The notes under the pieces were generated by a model. That model saw nothing but the letters and a program-made list of their open reading frames with translations. It had not been told where the DNA came from and made no database searches. From assembly GCF_036226685.1 (NCBI RefSeq), contig NZ_CP109009.1:1612001-1676000 (forward strand): a DNA stretch of 64,000 nt, in the 5' to 3' direction. How positions within the stretch are numbered: the first letter of the stretch is position 1; the number at the start of each line of letters is the position of its first letter. Positions 45,757 through 60,590 of the stretch are shown here, piece after piece. Source of the stretch: Streptomyces sp. NBC_00690. GTDB lineage: Bacteria; Actinomycetota; Actinomycetes; Streptomycetales; Streptomycetaceae. Both the position numbers and the translations under genes were made by a program.

Positions 45757-48252
45757 TTACTGACCTGCGCTGTCCACCACCGCGGCCCACTCGTTGAGCA
45801 GCGCCTGGGCAGAGGCGTCGTCCGGACCCTCGGCCCACAGATGGGTGACGGCCTCCGACGGATCGGGCAACACCATCACCCAACGGCCGTCGGTCTCGAC
45901 CACCCGGACCCCGTCCGTGGTGTCCACGTGCCGCTCACCCGCAGCCTCGACGACCCGTCGCATGACGAGCCCCTTCACCGCCCAGGGAGTGGCGACGTCG
46001 CGCTTGAGGACATGGGCACGGGGGATGCGGGCATCGATCTGGCTCAGCGTGAGCTGTGTGCGCGCCACCAGCCCCACCAGCCGCACCAGGGCCGCCGTCC
46101 CGTCGAACACGCTGCTGAACTCCGGCACGATGAAGCCGCCCCGACCGTCCCCGCCGAAGATGGTGGCGTCCTCTCGACCGACCCTGGTGAGGTCGTCGGG
46201 TGAGGTCGTCGTCCACTCGACCTGCGTCCCGTGGTACGCCGCCACCTGCTCGGCGATCCGCGTGGTGGTCACGGGCAGGGCCACCCGGCCGCTGCGCCGC
46301 TCGGCCGCGACGAGGTCGAGAAGGACCAGCAACGCACGGTCGTCCTCGATGATCCGACCGCGCTCGTCGACGAGGGACAGCCGCTCTCCCACGGGGTCGA
46401 ACCGCACGCCGAAGGCCGCCCTGGCGGAGGCCACGATCTCTCCCAGACGAACCAGACCGGCACGGCGTGTCTCCGCCGTCTCGGTCGGCCTGGCCTCGTT
46501 GAGCCCGGGGTTGATGGTCAGAGCATCGACTCCCAGCCTGCCCAGCAGACTGGGCAGGACCAATCCCGAACTGCCGTTGGAGGCGTCGACGACGACCTTC
46601 AACTCTGACTCGGCGACACCCGTGGTGTCCACGTTGCGCAACAGGGAGCCGGTGTACGAGTCGAAGACGCTCGCAGGGAAGTGCAGGTCCCCGATCTCGC
46701 CGGGGAAGGCCCGCCGGTACTCCTGCCGTGCGTACACCCGGTCCAGTTTGCGTTGACCGGCTTGGGAGAGATCGGCACCGCGTTCATCGAAAAACATGAT
46801 GTCGACCGACTCGGGCACACCCGGTGACGTACGGATCATGATTCCGCCCGCGCTCCCGCGTGCGGTCTGTTGCCGAGCCACGGGAAGGGGCACGTTCTCC
46901 AGGTCACGCACATCGATGGCGCTGGCCTGGAGGGCCGAGATCATGGCCCGCTTGAGCGCTCGCGCGCCCCGGGAGTGGTCACGGGCGGTCGTGACCGTGG
47001 ACCCCTTCTTGAGCGTGGTGGCGTACGCACCCGCCAACCTGACGGCCAGCTCAGGCGTGATCTCCACATTGAGGATTCCGGAGACTCCCCTAGCTCCGAA
47101 GAGGTGGGCCTGGCCGCGCGACTCCCAGATCACCGAGGTGTTGACGAAGGCCCCGGCCTCGATCGTCTTGAACGGGTACACCCGCACATTGCCCTGGACA
47201 ATCGATTCTTCACCGACGAGACACTCATCGCCGATGACCGCACCGTCCTCGATGCGAGCGGCTCGCATGATGTCGGTGTTCTTGCCGATCACACAGCCTC
47301 GGAGATTGCAGTGTTCACCGATGTAGACGTTGTCGTGGATGACGGCTCGGTGAAGAAACGCACCGGTCTTCACGACCACGTTGGAGCCGACGACGGTGTG
47401 CTCCCTGATCTCCACGCCGGCTTCCACCTTGGCGTAGTCACCGATGTAGAGAGGTCCCCGGAGCACCGCGTCCGGATGGACTTCGGCGCCTTCGGCCACC
47501 CAGACCCCCGGCGAGATCTCAAAGCCGTCGATGTCGACGTCGACCTTGCCCTCCAGCACATCGGCCTGGGCCTTCACATAGCTCTCGTGCGTACCGACGT
47601 CCTCCCAGTAGCCCTCGGCGATATAGCCGTAGATCGGCTTGCCTTCCTTCATGAGCTGCGGGAAGACATCTCCGGACCAGTCGACGGAAACATCCGCCTC
47701 GACATAGTCGAAGACCTCGGGCTCCATGACGTAGATCCCGGTGTTCACCGTGTCAGAGAACACCTGCCCCCAGGTCGGCTTCTCCAGGAACCTCTCGACC
47801 TTGCCACCCTCATCGACGATGGTGATGCCGAATTCGAGAGGGTTGGGAACCCTGGTCAAGCAAACGGTGACCAATGCACCTTTCTCTTTATGGAAAGCGA
47901 TGAGGTCGGTGAGGTCGAAGTCGGTGAGAGCATCACCGGAAATGACGACGAATGCGTCGTCCTTCAGCGCTTCCTCGGCGTTCTTCACACTGCCCGCGGT
48001 GCCGAGTGGCTTCTCTTCATTGGCGTAGGTGAGCTCCATTCCGAGCTCTTCTCCGTCACCGAAGTAGTTCTTCACCAGCGATGCGAGGAACTGCACGGTG
48101 ACTACGGTCTCGGTAAGCCCGTGCCGCTTCAGCAACCTCAGCACATGCTCCATGATCGGCCTGTTGGCGACCGGTAGGAGTGGCTTGGGCATGCTCGAAG
48201 TCATGGGACGAAGCCGGGTGCCTTCGCCACCGGCCATCACGACGGCCTTCAT
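45757..48252 (-). CDS. Mannose-1-phosphate guanylyltransferase-like protein with phosphomannomutase-like domain
   Basis: The 831-residue protein fuses an NDP-sugar pyrophosphorylase ([20 protein letters not shown], near residues 7-26), a left-handed beta-helix (about 250-370, hexapeptide repeats such as [13 protein letters not shown] and [13 protein letters not shown]) and a phosphohexomutase-like region (380-831) in which the usual TASHNP catalytic serine loop is not evident (the corresponding part reads [14 protein letters not shown]). It should make GDP-mannose for glycans; the C-terminal domain may be regulatory. I recall orthologues beside the cardiolipin synthase gene in S. coelicolor (SCO1388-1389). 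Confidence 0.88.
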   Translation of the reverse strand: MKAVVMAGGEGTRLRPMTSSMPKPLLPVANRPIMEHVLRLLKRHGLTETVVTVQFLASLVKNYFGDGEELGMELTYANEEKPLGTAGSVKNAEEALKDDAFVVISGDALTDFDLTDLIAFHKEKGALVTVCLTRVPNPLEFGITIVDEGGKVERFLEKPTWGQVFSDTVNTGIYVMEPEVFDYVEADVSVDWSGDVFPQLMKEGKPIYGYIAEGYWEDVGTHESYVKAQADVLEGKVDVDIDGFEISPGVWVAEGAEVHPDAVLRGPLYIGDYAKVEAGVEIREHTVVGSNVVVKTGAFLHRAVIHDNVYIGEHCNLRGCVIGKNTDIMRAARIEDGAVIGDECLVGEESIVQGNVRVYPFKTIEAGAFVNTSVIWESRGQAHLFGARGVSGILNVEITPELAVRLAGAYATTLKKGSTVTTARDHSRGARALKRAMISALQASAIDVRDLENVPLPVARQQTARGSAGGIMIRTSPGVPESVDIMFFDERGADLSQAGQRKLDRVYARQEYRRAFPGEIGDLHFPASVFDSYTGSLLRNVDTTGVAESELKVVVDASNGSSGLVLPSLLGRLGVDALTINPGLNEARPTETAETRRAGLVRLGEIVASARAAFGVRFDPVGERLSLVDERGRIIEDDRALLVLLDLVAAERRSGRVALPVTTTRIAEQVAAYHGTQVEWTTTSPDDLTRVGREDATIFGGDGRGGFIVPEFSSVFDGTAALVRLVGLVARTQLTLSQIDARIPRAHVLKRDVATPWAVKGLVMRRVVEAAGERHVDTTDGVRVVETDGRWVMVLPDPSEAVTHLWAEGPDDASAQALLNEWAAVVDSAGQ

Positions 48253-48363
48253 GTCGGAAGCGTCCTCCTTGAGAGACGACGGTCAGCCGACTTCACTCGT
48301 CCAAAGAGGCCCTCTTGGCGTCATGCGCTGCCGGCCACACTGCACGGCTCCGCATCGACGAGG

Positions 48364-48972
48364 TCAATCGGCCATTGTGTCCGCCTTGACGAGGCGGCGG
48401 ACCTGGACCACATACAGCATCCCTGCCCACCAATACAGAGTTGTACCCCATCCGGCGAAGGCCCATCCGAAAATAGCAGCGAGTGACGCCAGCCATCCAG
48501 TTCCGTCACTGAGCAGGAGCAAGGGAAACGCGTACATCAGGTTGAAGGTCGCGGCCTTGCCGAGGAAGTTCACCTGCGGTGGTGGATAGCCGTGCCGTCG
48601 AAGGATTGCGACCATCACCAGGAGCATCAGTTCACGGGCCAAAAGGGCGGCTGTGAGCCACAGCGGGAGGATCTCACGCCAGGTAAGACCGACCAGAGTG
48701 GACAGGATGTACAACCTGTCCGCCGCGGGGTCGAGGAGCCGGCCGAGCTTGCTGACCTGGTTCCACCGGCGGGCCAGTTTCCCGTCGAGATAGTCACTGA
48801 TCCCACTCAGCATGAGCACCAGCAGTGCCCAGCCGTCGCTCTTGGGCCCGCCGAACTCGGGGCGGAGAATCAACCACAGGAAGAGCGGTACGCCGGCGAG
48901 ACGGGCCATGCTGAGGATGTTGGGGATGGTGAGTACCCGGTCCGTCTGAACGCGGGTCTCTTGGACCTCCAC
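48364..48972 (-). CDS. CDP-alcohol phosphatidyltransferase, probable cardiolipin synthase
   Basis: The 202-residue membrane protein has the CDP-alcohol transferase signature D-G-x2-A-R-x8-G-x3-D-x3-D: SDYLDGKLARRWNQVSKLG followed by RLLDPAADRL. Position after the guanylyltransferase-like gene fits the S. coelicolor cardiolipin synthase (SCO1389-type, which uses CDP-diacylglycerol and phosphatidylglycerol). PgsA cannot be excluded from sequence alone. A GTG start at 48972 follows CAGGAGG. Confidence 0.88.
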   Translation of the reverse strand: MEVQETRVQTDRVLTIPNILSMARLAGVPLFLWLILRPEFGGPKSDGWALLVLMLSGISDYLDGKLARRWNQVSKLGRLLDPAADRLYILSTLVGLTWREILPLWLTAALLARELMLLVMVAILRRHGYPPPQVNFLGKAATFNLMYAFPLLLLSDGTGWLASLAAIFGWAFAGWGTTLYWWAGMLYVVQVRRLVKADTMAD

Positions 48973-49128
48973 CCGGGGGCCTCCTGTGGGAACGTGCTGA
49001 CGTTACTCACTGAGCTTAGCCTCAGCCACAAGGGTGAAGGCCACAGGGGTGTGGCGCGTCTCTGCCTCACCTGACGAACAGGGATGGTGTTTGAGCATAG
49101 TGCCCGGGAAATGTGTTGGGAAATGCGA

Positions 49129-49161
49129 AAGGGCCCTATACCTACCCGGTACAGGGCCCTT
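49129..49161 (-). terminator. rRNA operon terminator
   Basis: AAGGGCCCT at 49129-49137 pairs with AGGGCCCTT at 49153-49161. It lies 12 bases past the 5S 3' end and separates rRNA transcription from the transferase gene promoter. Confidence 0.8.
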
Positions 49162-49173
49162 ATCACAATGATT

Positions 49174-49292
49174 GTTCGGCGGTGTCCTACTCTCCCACAG
49201 GGTCCCCCCTGCAGTACCATCGGCGCTGAAAGGCTTAGCTTCCGGGTTCGGAATGTAACCGGGCGTTTCCCTAACGCAATAACCACCGAAAC
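49174..49292 (-). rRNA. rrf: 5S ribosomal RNA
   Basis: On the minus strand the gene begins GTTTCGGTGGTTATTGCG, contains CCCGAACCCGGAAGCTAAG-like core (CGAACCCGGAAGCTAAGCC) and ends GGACACCGCCGAAC. It is about 119 bases, third in the 16S-23S-5S operon. Ends are read from known actinobacterial 5S and are good to a few bases. Confidence 0.95.
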
Positions 49293-49362
49293 ACTATAAA
49301 ACCAACCGGAAATGTCACGGTCGTGGTTTCAGAACCAACACAGTGGACGCGAGCCTCTATGG

Positions 49363-52486
<3,124 letters not shown>

Positions 52487-52812
52487 CACAGATGCTCGCG
52501 TCCACTGTGCAGTTCTCAAACAACGACCAGCCACCCATCACCCCACCCAAACCTGAGCGAGTACACCGGGACCGGCAGAAGGAACACAAGCAAAAATCGC
52601 CCATGCCCTCAGACACCCAACAGCGCGCCCAACAAACCCACCCACCAGCCACCACTTTCCACACCACTCAATAAATCAAGCAGTAGTACTCGTGATGAAC
52701 CAGCAAGCAAGCTCACTGAATAGTCAACGTTCCACCCATGAGCAACCAGCATCGAACATTCGCCGATGTACTGGCCTCTGAACCAACCCCGAAAGACTGG
52801 TTAAGAAGTGCT

Positions 52813-54344
<1,532 letters not shown>

Positions 54345-55026
54345 TGTCTACCCGAAACCGGGTCAAACACCACACAAGAGCGGAACCATCCGAAGGAATA
54401 TTCGGATGGTTCACAGCGTCCTCGCTGTAGTGCGCCCCACACCAAACCAATGGCATGAGGACTTTTTCAAAGGAACCACATCTCCTAAGAGACGGGGTAT
54501 CAACATATCTGGCGTTGACTTTTGGCACGCTGTTGAGTTCTCAAGGAACGGACGCTTCCTTCAAGTCCCTCTCAGGACTCTCCGGGCTTTTCCCTCCGGT
54601 CTTGCGTTTCCAACCCTACCAGACCTTTTTCTCACTCCGTTTCCGGACTTCGAATTCGATCCAGCACCCGATTGGAAGGGCTTTTCGCCTTTCGGCTGAG
54701 CCGACTTTATCATTCCCTTTACGACTTGCTGACCAATGCTTTACAGGCATGCAAAGCAGCCAGTACAAGTAGATCTGGGATTGATTGAGCCGCTGCCAGC
54801 CCTCGACGCAAGGTCGACTCGGGCCCAGGCAGGAGTCCGACAGTACCGGGCACAGAGAGGCCGAGGCAAATCGCCACCACAGCGCGTTCGCCCCGAAGGC
54901 ATCGGCTCCTCGCCTGGAAGGTTCCGGGCGGAAATAGGACTTCGCATGACATACGCTGCTGAACAGTGCGCCGCGGCATACACATAGTGACGGCGCGAGA
55001 TCGATTCCTCGCCTCTGGGAGGCTCC
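54345..55026 (-). promoter_or_regulatory. rRNA operon leader and promoter region, also holding the crr promoter
   Basis: A perfect 12-base hairpin (GAACCATCCGAA at 54383-54394 with TTCGGATGGTTC at 54401-54412) lies close before 16S and probably helps processing. Further up, the minus strand carries CCTTGAGAACTCAACAGCG and TGCCAAAAGTCAACGCC (54515-54555), the conserved actinobacterial rRNA leader/antitermination element. The rRNA promoters should be at 54580-54760, which is unusually A/T-rich for this genome. The rightward crr promoter lies in 54900-55026; I see no convincing DasR-type site. Confidence 0.75.
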
Positions 55027-55491
55027 ATGACCACAGTGACGTCCCCGATCGCCGGACGCGCCATCGGCCTCTCGGCAGTGCCGGACCCCGTGTTCTCCGG
55101 GGCCATGGTCGGACCGGGTACCGCGGTCGACCCGCTCCGGGAACCCTCCGTGGCCGTCGCTCCGGTCGACGGCGTCGTCGTCTCCCTCCATCCACACGCC
55201 TATGTCGTCGTGGACAGTGAGGGGCACGGCGTGCTGACCCACCTCGGGATCGACACGGTCCAGCTGAACGGAGAGGGGTTCGAGCTGCTCGTCAACAAGG
55301 GTGACAGCGTCGTCCGGGGGCAGGAGATGGTCCGCTGGAACCCGGTCGCCGTCGAAGAGGCGGGCAAGTCCCCCATCTGTCCGATCGTGGCATTGGAAGC
55401 CACGGCCGACTCCCTCTCCAACATCGTGGAGGACGGCGACGGCGACACCGGCACCGTGAACGTAGGGGACACGCTTTTCGACTGGCAGTGA
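55027..55491 (+). CDS. crr: PTS system glucose-type EIIA component (Crr)
   Basis: The 154-residue protein is a soluble EIIA-Glc/GlcNAc domain. Phosphoacceptor His72 lies in VLTHLGIDTVQLNGEGF, with the assisting His57 in LHPHAYVV. It takes phosphate from HPr and passes it to an EIIB/C sugar permease; in Streptomyces it serves N-acetylglucosamine uptake. The ATG follows CTGGGAGG. It precedes ptsI by 57 bases in the same direction. Confidence 0.93.
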   Translation: MTTVTSPIAGRAIGLSAVPDPVFSGAMVGPGTAVDPLREPSVAVAPVDGVVVSLHPHAYVVVDSEGHGVLTHLGIDTVQLNGEGFELLVNKGDSVVRGQEMVRWNPVAVEEAGKSPICPIVALEATADSLSNIVEDGDGDTGTVNVGDTLFDWQ

Positions 55492-55548
55492 CGGCGGGCA
55501 GCATCCAGGCGCGGCGGCACGGCCGTCGCTCGATCGAAGACGGGTGAC

Positions 55549-57219
55549 ATGGAGACAACTCTGCGAGGCGTCGGGGTGAGCCACGGCGTGGCGATCGGCG
55601 AGGTCCGGCACATGGGTACGGCGGTCCTGGAACCGCCCGCGAAGCAGAACCCGGCACAGGACACCGAGCGCGAGCAGGGGCGTGCCCACCAGGCGGTCAA
55701 AGCCGTGTCCGCCGATCTGATCGCGCGGGGGAACCTCGCCGGTGGCGAGGCACAGGCCGTGCTCGAAGCGCAGGCGATGATGGCGCAGGACCCCGAGTTG
55801 ATGGCGGACGTGGAACGTCGCATCGCGGTGGGCAGCACCGCCGAGCGTGCGGTGTACGACGCCTTCGCCTCGTACCGGGCGCTGCTGGCCGGTGCCGGGG
55901 AGTACCTGGCCGGGCGGGTCGCCGACCTGGATGACGTAAGGAACCGCATCGTGGCCCGACTGCTGGGGGTGCCGATGCCCGGTGTGCCCGACAGTGACGA
56001 GCCCTATGTACTCATCGCCAGGGACCTCGCGCCCGCGGACACGGCACTGCTCGACCCCACGCTCGTGCTCGGCTTCGTGACCGAGGAGGGTGGGCCGACG
56101 AGCCACAGCGCGATCCTGGCCAGGGCACTCGGAGTTCCCGCGGTGGTGGCGCTGCCGGGCGCGGGCGAGTTGGCCGAGGGAACACTCATCGCCGTCGACG
56201 GCAGTTCCGGTGAGGTCTTCGTGGAGCCGAGCGATGAGAAGCGTGCCGTTCTTGAGCGGGCGGCGGCCGAGCGGAAGGCCGCGTTGACCGCGTCCAGCGG
56301 GCCCGGGACCACCTCGGACGGACACAAGGTGCCGCTCCTGGCCAACATCGGCGGCCCCGGAGACGTATCGGCAGCGCTTGCTGCCGGCGCGGAGGGCGTG
56401 GGCCTCTTCCGCACCGAGTTCCTCTTCCTCGACGACAGCGAGCAGGCTCCGTCGGAGGAGAAGCAGATCGAGGCGTACCGACAGGTGCTGAACGCCTTCC
56501 CCGAGGGGCGGGTGGTCGTACGGGTACTGGACGCCGGGGCCGACAAGCCGTTGCAGTTCCTCACCCCGGCGGACGAACCCAACCCCGCGCTGGGTGTGCG
56601 GGGGCTGCGCAGCCTCCTCGACCATCCGGAGGTGTTGCAGACCCAGCTGACGGCGCTGGCCCGGGCGGCCGAAGGGCTGCCCGTACATCTGGAGGTCATG
56701 GCGCCGATGGTGGCGGACCGCATCGACGCGCGGGCGTTCGCCGAGGCGTGCCGGGCGGCCGGGCTACGGGCGAAGTACGGGGCGATGGTCGAGATTCCGT
56801 CGGCCGCGTTGAGGGCTCGGTCGATCCTGCGCGAGGTCGAGTTCCTCTCGCTCGGCACCAACGATCTGGCGCAGTACACGTTCGCGGCCGACCGCCAGGT
56901 CGGAGCGGTCTCCCGGCTCCAGGATCCGTGGCAGCCAGCGCTGCTCGATCTGGTGGCACTCGCGGCCGAGGCTGCGAAGGCCGAGGGGAAGGGCTGTGGC
57001 GTCTGTGGTGAGGCGGCGTCCGATCCTCTGCTCGCCTGTGTTCTGACGGGCCTGGGGGTGACGTCGCTGTCGATGGGGGCGGCGGCGATTCCTTATGTCA
57101 GGGCCGCGCTGGCGACCTACACGCTGGCCCAGTGCGAACGGGCGGCGGCAGCCGCGCGTGCCACGGACACGGCCGACGAGGCCCGCACCGCTGCGCAGGG
57201 TGTTCTTTCCGGCGAGTAG
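55549..57219 (+). CDS. ptsI: Phosphoenolpyruvate-protein phosphotransferase, Enzyme I of PTS
   Basis: The 556-residue protein has the phosphohistidine His186 in GGPTSHSAILARALGVP, the PEP-binding Arg-rich barrel (GVGLFRTEFLF) and the C-terminal GVCGEAASDP with the catalytic Cys. It transfers phosphate from PEP to HPr. It forms an operon with crr; ptsH is not in this window. A strong terminator follows at 57231-57268. Confidence 0.95.
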   Translation: METTLRGVGVSHGVAIGEVRHMGTAVLEPPAKQNPAQDTEREQGRAHQAVKAVSADLIARGNLAGGEAQAVLEAQAMMAQDPELMADVERRIAVGSTAERAVYDAFASYRALLAGAGEYLAGRVADLDDVRNRIVARLLGVPMPGVPDSDEPYVLIARDLAPADTALLDPTLVLGFVTEEGGPTSHSAILARALGVPAVVALPGAGELAEGTLIAVDGSSGEVFVEPSDEKRAVLERAAAERKAALTASSGPGTTSDGHKVPLLANIGGPGDVSAALAAGAEGVGLFRTEFLFLDDSEQAPSEEKQIEAYRQVLNAFPEGRVVVRVLDAGADKPLQFLTPADEPNPALGVRGLRSLLDHPEVLQTQLTALARAAEGLPVHLEVMAPMVADRIDARAFAEACRAAGLRAKYGAMVEIPSAALRARSILREVEFLSLGTNDLAQYTFAADRQVGAVSRLQDPWQPALLDLVALAAEAAKAEGKGCGVCGEAASDPLLACVLTGLGVTSLSMGAAAIPYVRAALATYTLAQCERAAAAARATDTADEARTAAQGVLSGE

Positions 57220-57230
57220 GTGCATGGAGC

Positions 57231-57268
57231 GGAGGGGGTCCTGCCTGCTTTTGGGCGGGACCCCCTCC
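57231..57268 (+). terminator. Terminator of crr-ptsI
   Basis: GGAGGGGGTCC at 57231-57241 pairs with GGACCCCCTCC at 57258-57268, extended by GCC/GGC pairs, around a TTTT-containing loop. It also lies at the end of the convergent gene at 57279. Confidence 0.85.
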
Positions 57269-57278
57269 GACGTGTTTC

Positions 57279-58259
57279 TCAGTGGTGGGTCTCCGGATCG
57301 TCGCCCGGGATGTGGAATCCCGCGCGGTAGTCGACGCCCGGCTCGGGCGGCATCGGTTCACCGGTCTCGATGTCCGTGCAGTAGGCGCTGAAGACCTGGG
57401 CCTCGGTGAGGGGGATCAGTCGGCCGCGATGGAGCCGCCAGCCGTGGAGGCGGTCCGGTGCGGCCGGGGTCTTGGTGCGCAGGACGAGCCCCCCGGTGGT
57501 GTCGAGGGCGATTCCCGTCGCGAGGACGGTCGCGAACTCGGTGACCTCGGCCGTATCGGGCTCCATGGGTGGCGGAGCTGTGGCGGCCGGGCCCTCGGCG
57601 TGGAGCGTGGCGAAGATCTGCCCGCTGGGTGTGGGGACGCTGCAGACCAGGTGGTGGCTGCCTGGGCCGGCGGCGTCGAGGAGGCGTCGCAGTGCCCGGG
57701 ATGCCTTGTCGAAGGCCGCCCTGCCGATGTGGCGTCCGCAGTCGGCGCACTCCCCCGCATCGGCGAGCAGGCCGGACGCGCAGTGCCGGGTGGCACGGCG
57801 CACGGACCGGTCGATCAGTTCGGGCAGCAGGCTGTCGAGTGGTTCGCCACCGTAGGCCAGGGTGCCGAACAGGTCGGCGGCGTGTGCTGTGTATCGACTG
57901 CGGCTGAGCGGGGTGTCGGGGTCCAGGTCCTGCTCGGCGCAGAAGGCGGCGAAGTCCTCCGGGTCGAAGACGACGACGCTCGTGTGCCGCTCCCCGGCCG
58001 TTTGGGAACGCAGCAGGGCCTGGAGGTGTCGGAGGTACTCACGGTGGTCGTCGAAGGCGAAGGTGGGATAGCGGCGCATGGCCCGGAAGTCGACGTCGTC
58101 GGCGATGACCCCGACGGTGGTGACGGCCTCCTGCCGCAGGGCCCGTCGTGGCGAGGTCCGGTTCCTGGGTCGGTCCGTGGCCCTGGGGCCGCCACGGGGG
58201 CCGCGCGTCTTGCGGCCCGCTCGTGGCGTGTCCCTGTTGGTGGTGTCGTCGTGTGCCAT
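57279..58259 (-). CDS. Conserved hypothetical protein (Streptomyces)
   Basis: The 326-residue protein starts at MAHDDTTNRDTPRAGRKTRG, a basic disordered head of about 45 residues, followed by a globular region with YPTFAFDDHREYLRHLQALL and VFDPEDFAAFCAEQDLDPD. A CADCGRHIG motif with AGECADC may bind zinc. I do not recognise a family function. Codon use and length argue for a real gene. A longer start 30 bases upstream is possible. Confidence 0.7.
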   Translation of the reverse strand: MAHDDTTNRDTPRAGRKTRGPRGGPRATDRPRNRTSPRRALRQEAVTTVGVIADDVDFRAMRRYPTFAFDDHREYLRHLQALLRSQTAGERHTSVVVFDPEDFAAFCAEQDLDPDTPLSRSRYTAHAADLFGTLAYGGEPLDSLLPELIDRSVRRATRHCASGLLADAGECADCGRHIGRAAFDKASRALRRLLDAAGPGSHHLVCSVPTPSGQIFATLHAEGPAATAPPPMEPDTAEVTEFATVLATGIALDTTGGLVLRTKTPAAPDRLHGWRLHRGRLIPLTEAQVFSAYCTDIETGEPMPPEPGVDYRAGFHIPGDDPETHH

Positions 58260-58343
58260 GATTCCCCGTTTCCCCCTGCGTTGCGTCACTTCTCATGACT
58301 CACCGTAGAGGGCGGCACTGACATCGCCGGCTGGGGCGGGCGC

Positions 58344-60317
58344 TCAGCCGTTTCTGGCGCGGCCCAGTTCGGCGTAGAAGGCAAGCAGTTCGGGATCGTC
58401 GACGGAGCCAGGGTTCACCGCCTTGGCGAGCGGAGTGCCTTGGAGGAGGCGCTTGACCGGGACTTCGAGACGCTTGCCGGTGAGGGTGTGCGGTACCGCG
58501 GGGATCTGGATGATCTCGTCGGGCACATGGCGCGGTGAGAGCTGTTCTCGGATGGTCCGCTTGATGCGGTCACGAAGGGAGTCATCGAGTTCGGCTCCGT
58601 CGCAGAGTTGGACGAATAGCGGCATCCAGTAGCCGCCGTTGGCCTCTTCCAAGCCGATGACCAGCGATTCCCTGATTTCAGGAAGGCGCTCGACGGCTTC
58701 GTAGATATCGGCCGAGCCCATGCGTACACCCTGACGGTTCAGGGTCGAATCGGAGCGGCCGTGGATGATGACCGAACCGCGGTCGGTGAGGGTGATCCAG
58801 TCTCCGTGTCGCCAGACGCCGGGGAACATGTCGAAGTAGCTGTCGTGGTAGCGGCTGCCGTCGGGATCGTTCCAGAACCGCAGGGGCATCGACGGCATGG
58901 GTTGGGTGACGACGAGCTCGCCGACCTCGTCGATCTGGGGCTTGCCGTGCGGGTCCCAGGACTGGAGGTCCGTGCCAAGGCAAGGGGCCTGGATCTCGCC
59001 CACGTACACGGGAAGGGTCGGCACCGCGCCGGCGAAGCAGCTGCACACGTCGGTTCCACCGCTGACGGAGGCGATCCAGATGTCGTGGCTGAACTCGTCC
59101 CGGATCCAGCGGAAGCCGTCGGGGGGCAGGGGTGAGCCGGTGGTGGCGATGCAGGAGACGCGGGAGAGGTCGTGGTCGCGCGCCGGGTGGACGTCGGCCT
59201 TGCTACAGGCCATGACATAGGCGGCCGAGGTCCCGAAGAAGGTGGCTCCGGTGCGTTCCGCGATGCCCCACTGGGCGCCGATCTCCGGGTAGCCGGGGCT
59301 GCCGTCGTAGAGAACGATCGTGGTGCCCGTCAGCAGGCCGGAGACGAGGAAGTTCCACATCATCCAGCCGGTGGAGGTGTACCAGAAGAACCGGTCATCG
59401 GGTCCGAGGTCGCAGTGCAGCGCGAGTTGCTTGAGGTGTTCGAGCAGGATGCCGCCCTGGGACTGGACGATGGCCTTGGGCAGCCCGGTGGTGCCGGAGG
59501 AGTAGAGGACCCACAGCGGATGATCGAAGGGCAACTGCTCGAAGTGGGGTTCCACCGCGGCAGCAGTGACATCGCTCCAGGTGAGGGCGCCGTCGGGGGC
59601 TGGTGTGCCCAGCAGTGGGATATGGATGACCGCGCGCAGGGTGGGGAGTTCCCTGCGGAGTTCGGCGACGGTGTCCGTGCGTCGGTGTTCCTTCCCCCCG
59701 TACCGGTAGCCGTCGACGGTGAACAGGACGACGGGTTCCACTTGCTGGAAGCGGTCGAGGACGCTGCGGGCGCCGAAATCGGGGGCGCAGGACGTCCAGA
59801 CACCGCCGACGGCCGCGGAGGCGAGGAGTGCGACGACGGCCTCGGGGATGTTGGGCAGATAGCCGCTGATCCGGTCCCCCGGTCGCACGCCGAGGGCACG
59901 GAGTTCGGCGGCGAGCGCGCCCACCTGGCGGCGGAGTTCGGCCCAGCTGACGGCCTTCTGTTCGGTCGTCTCGTCCACACACAGGAGCGCGGGTGCGTCG
60001 GGGCGTTCGTCGGCGGCGCGCAGTGCGTGTTCGGCGTAGTTGAGGCTGCCGCCGGGGAACCAGGTAGCGCCGGGCATCGCGGAATCGGCGAGCACCGTCT
60101 CGTACGGAGTCGAGAAGCGGACTCCCGACCACTCGGCGAGGGCGCGCCAGAAGGTCTCCAGCTCGCGGACTGACCACTGGTGGAGTGCGGCGTAGCCGCC
60201 GTCGGCCGGGGCTCCGTGGTGTTCAGCGGCCCATGCCTGGAAGCGGGTGATCCGCGCGGTGGCGATCCGTTGCGGGTCGGGTTGCCACAGGGGCTCGGGG
60301 TGCGCTGTCGAGGTCAT
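58344..60317 (-). CDS. Acetoacetyl-CoA synthetase (acetoacetate-CoA ligase)
   Basis: The 657-residue adenylate-forming enzyme has the P-loop-like YSSGTTGLPKA, a TSTGWMMWNFL segment and the C-terminal core DSTLNRQGVRMGSADIY, and ends with LTGKRLEVPVKRLLQG carrying the catalytic Lys. These patterns are those of acetoacetate-CoA ligase (AcsA), which activates acetoacetate with ATP and CoA for ketone or PHB metabolism. The ATG at 60317 follows GGGAGAG. It diverges from the GH31 gene. Confidence 0.92.
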   Translation of the reverse strand: MTSTAHPEPLWQPDPQRIATARITRFQAWAAEHHGAPADGGYAALHQWSVRELETFWRALAEWSGVRFSTPYETVLADSAMPGATWFPGGSLNYAEHALRAADERPDAPALLCVDETTEQKAVSWAELRRQVGALAAELRALGVRPGDRISGYLPNIPEAVVALLASAAVGGVWTSCAPDFGARSVLDRFQQVEPVVLFTVDGYRYGGKEHRRTDTVAELRRELPTLRAVIHIPLLGTPAPDGALTWSDVTAAAVEPHFEQLPFDHPLWVLYSSGTTGLPKAIVQSQGGILLEHLKQLALHCDLGPDDRFFWYTSTGWMMWNFLVSGLLTGTTIVLYDGSPGYPEIGAQWGIAERTGATFFGTSAAYVMACSKADVHPARDHDLSRVSCIATTGSPLPPDGFRWIRDEFSHDIWIASVSGGTDVCSCFAGAVPTLPVYVGEIQAPCLGTDLQSWDPHGKPQIDEVGELVVTQPMPSMPLRFWNDPDGSRYHDSYFDMFPGVWRHGDWITLTDRGSVIIHGRSDSTLNRQGVRMGSADIYEAVERLPEIRESLVIGLEEANGGYWMPLFVQLCDGAELDDSLRDRIKRTIREQLSPRHVPDEIIQIPAVPHTLTGKRLEVPVKRLLQGTPLAKAVNPGSVDDPELLAFYAELGRARNG

Positions 60318-60590
60318 GGGGCTGCTCTCCCGGGTGGCTGTGCGCGGTGTGTGTTGTTCGGCGTCGGTCGTGCGGGTGCACGCCGGCTGGGCGTGACTCG
60401 GTTGACAGGACGATGCCATGTGATCGTCTTTCACACCAGGGCACCATCTATCGGACACGGAATGACATCGGGGCGGTTCTCGTCCGCGTGCTGGGGGCGG
60501 AAGGGGGCGTCGTCCATCACCCTCCCGGAGTGGGTGAACGGGTGCTCAACATCCCGGCGCATATGCCGCGCCGGTGGCAGGGTGAGGTGC

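Noticed and set aside
54900..55026. DasR operator search before crr
   Set aside because: No sequence close to the 16-base dre consensus was found, although control by DasR is expected from known biology.
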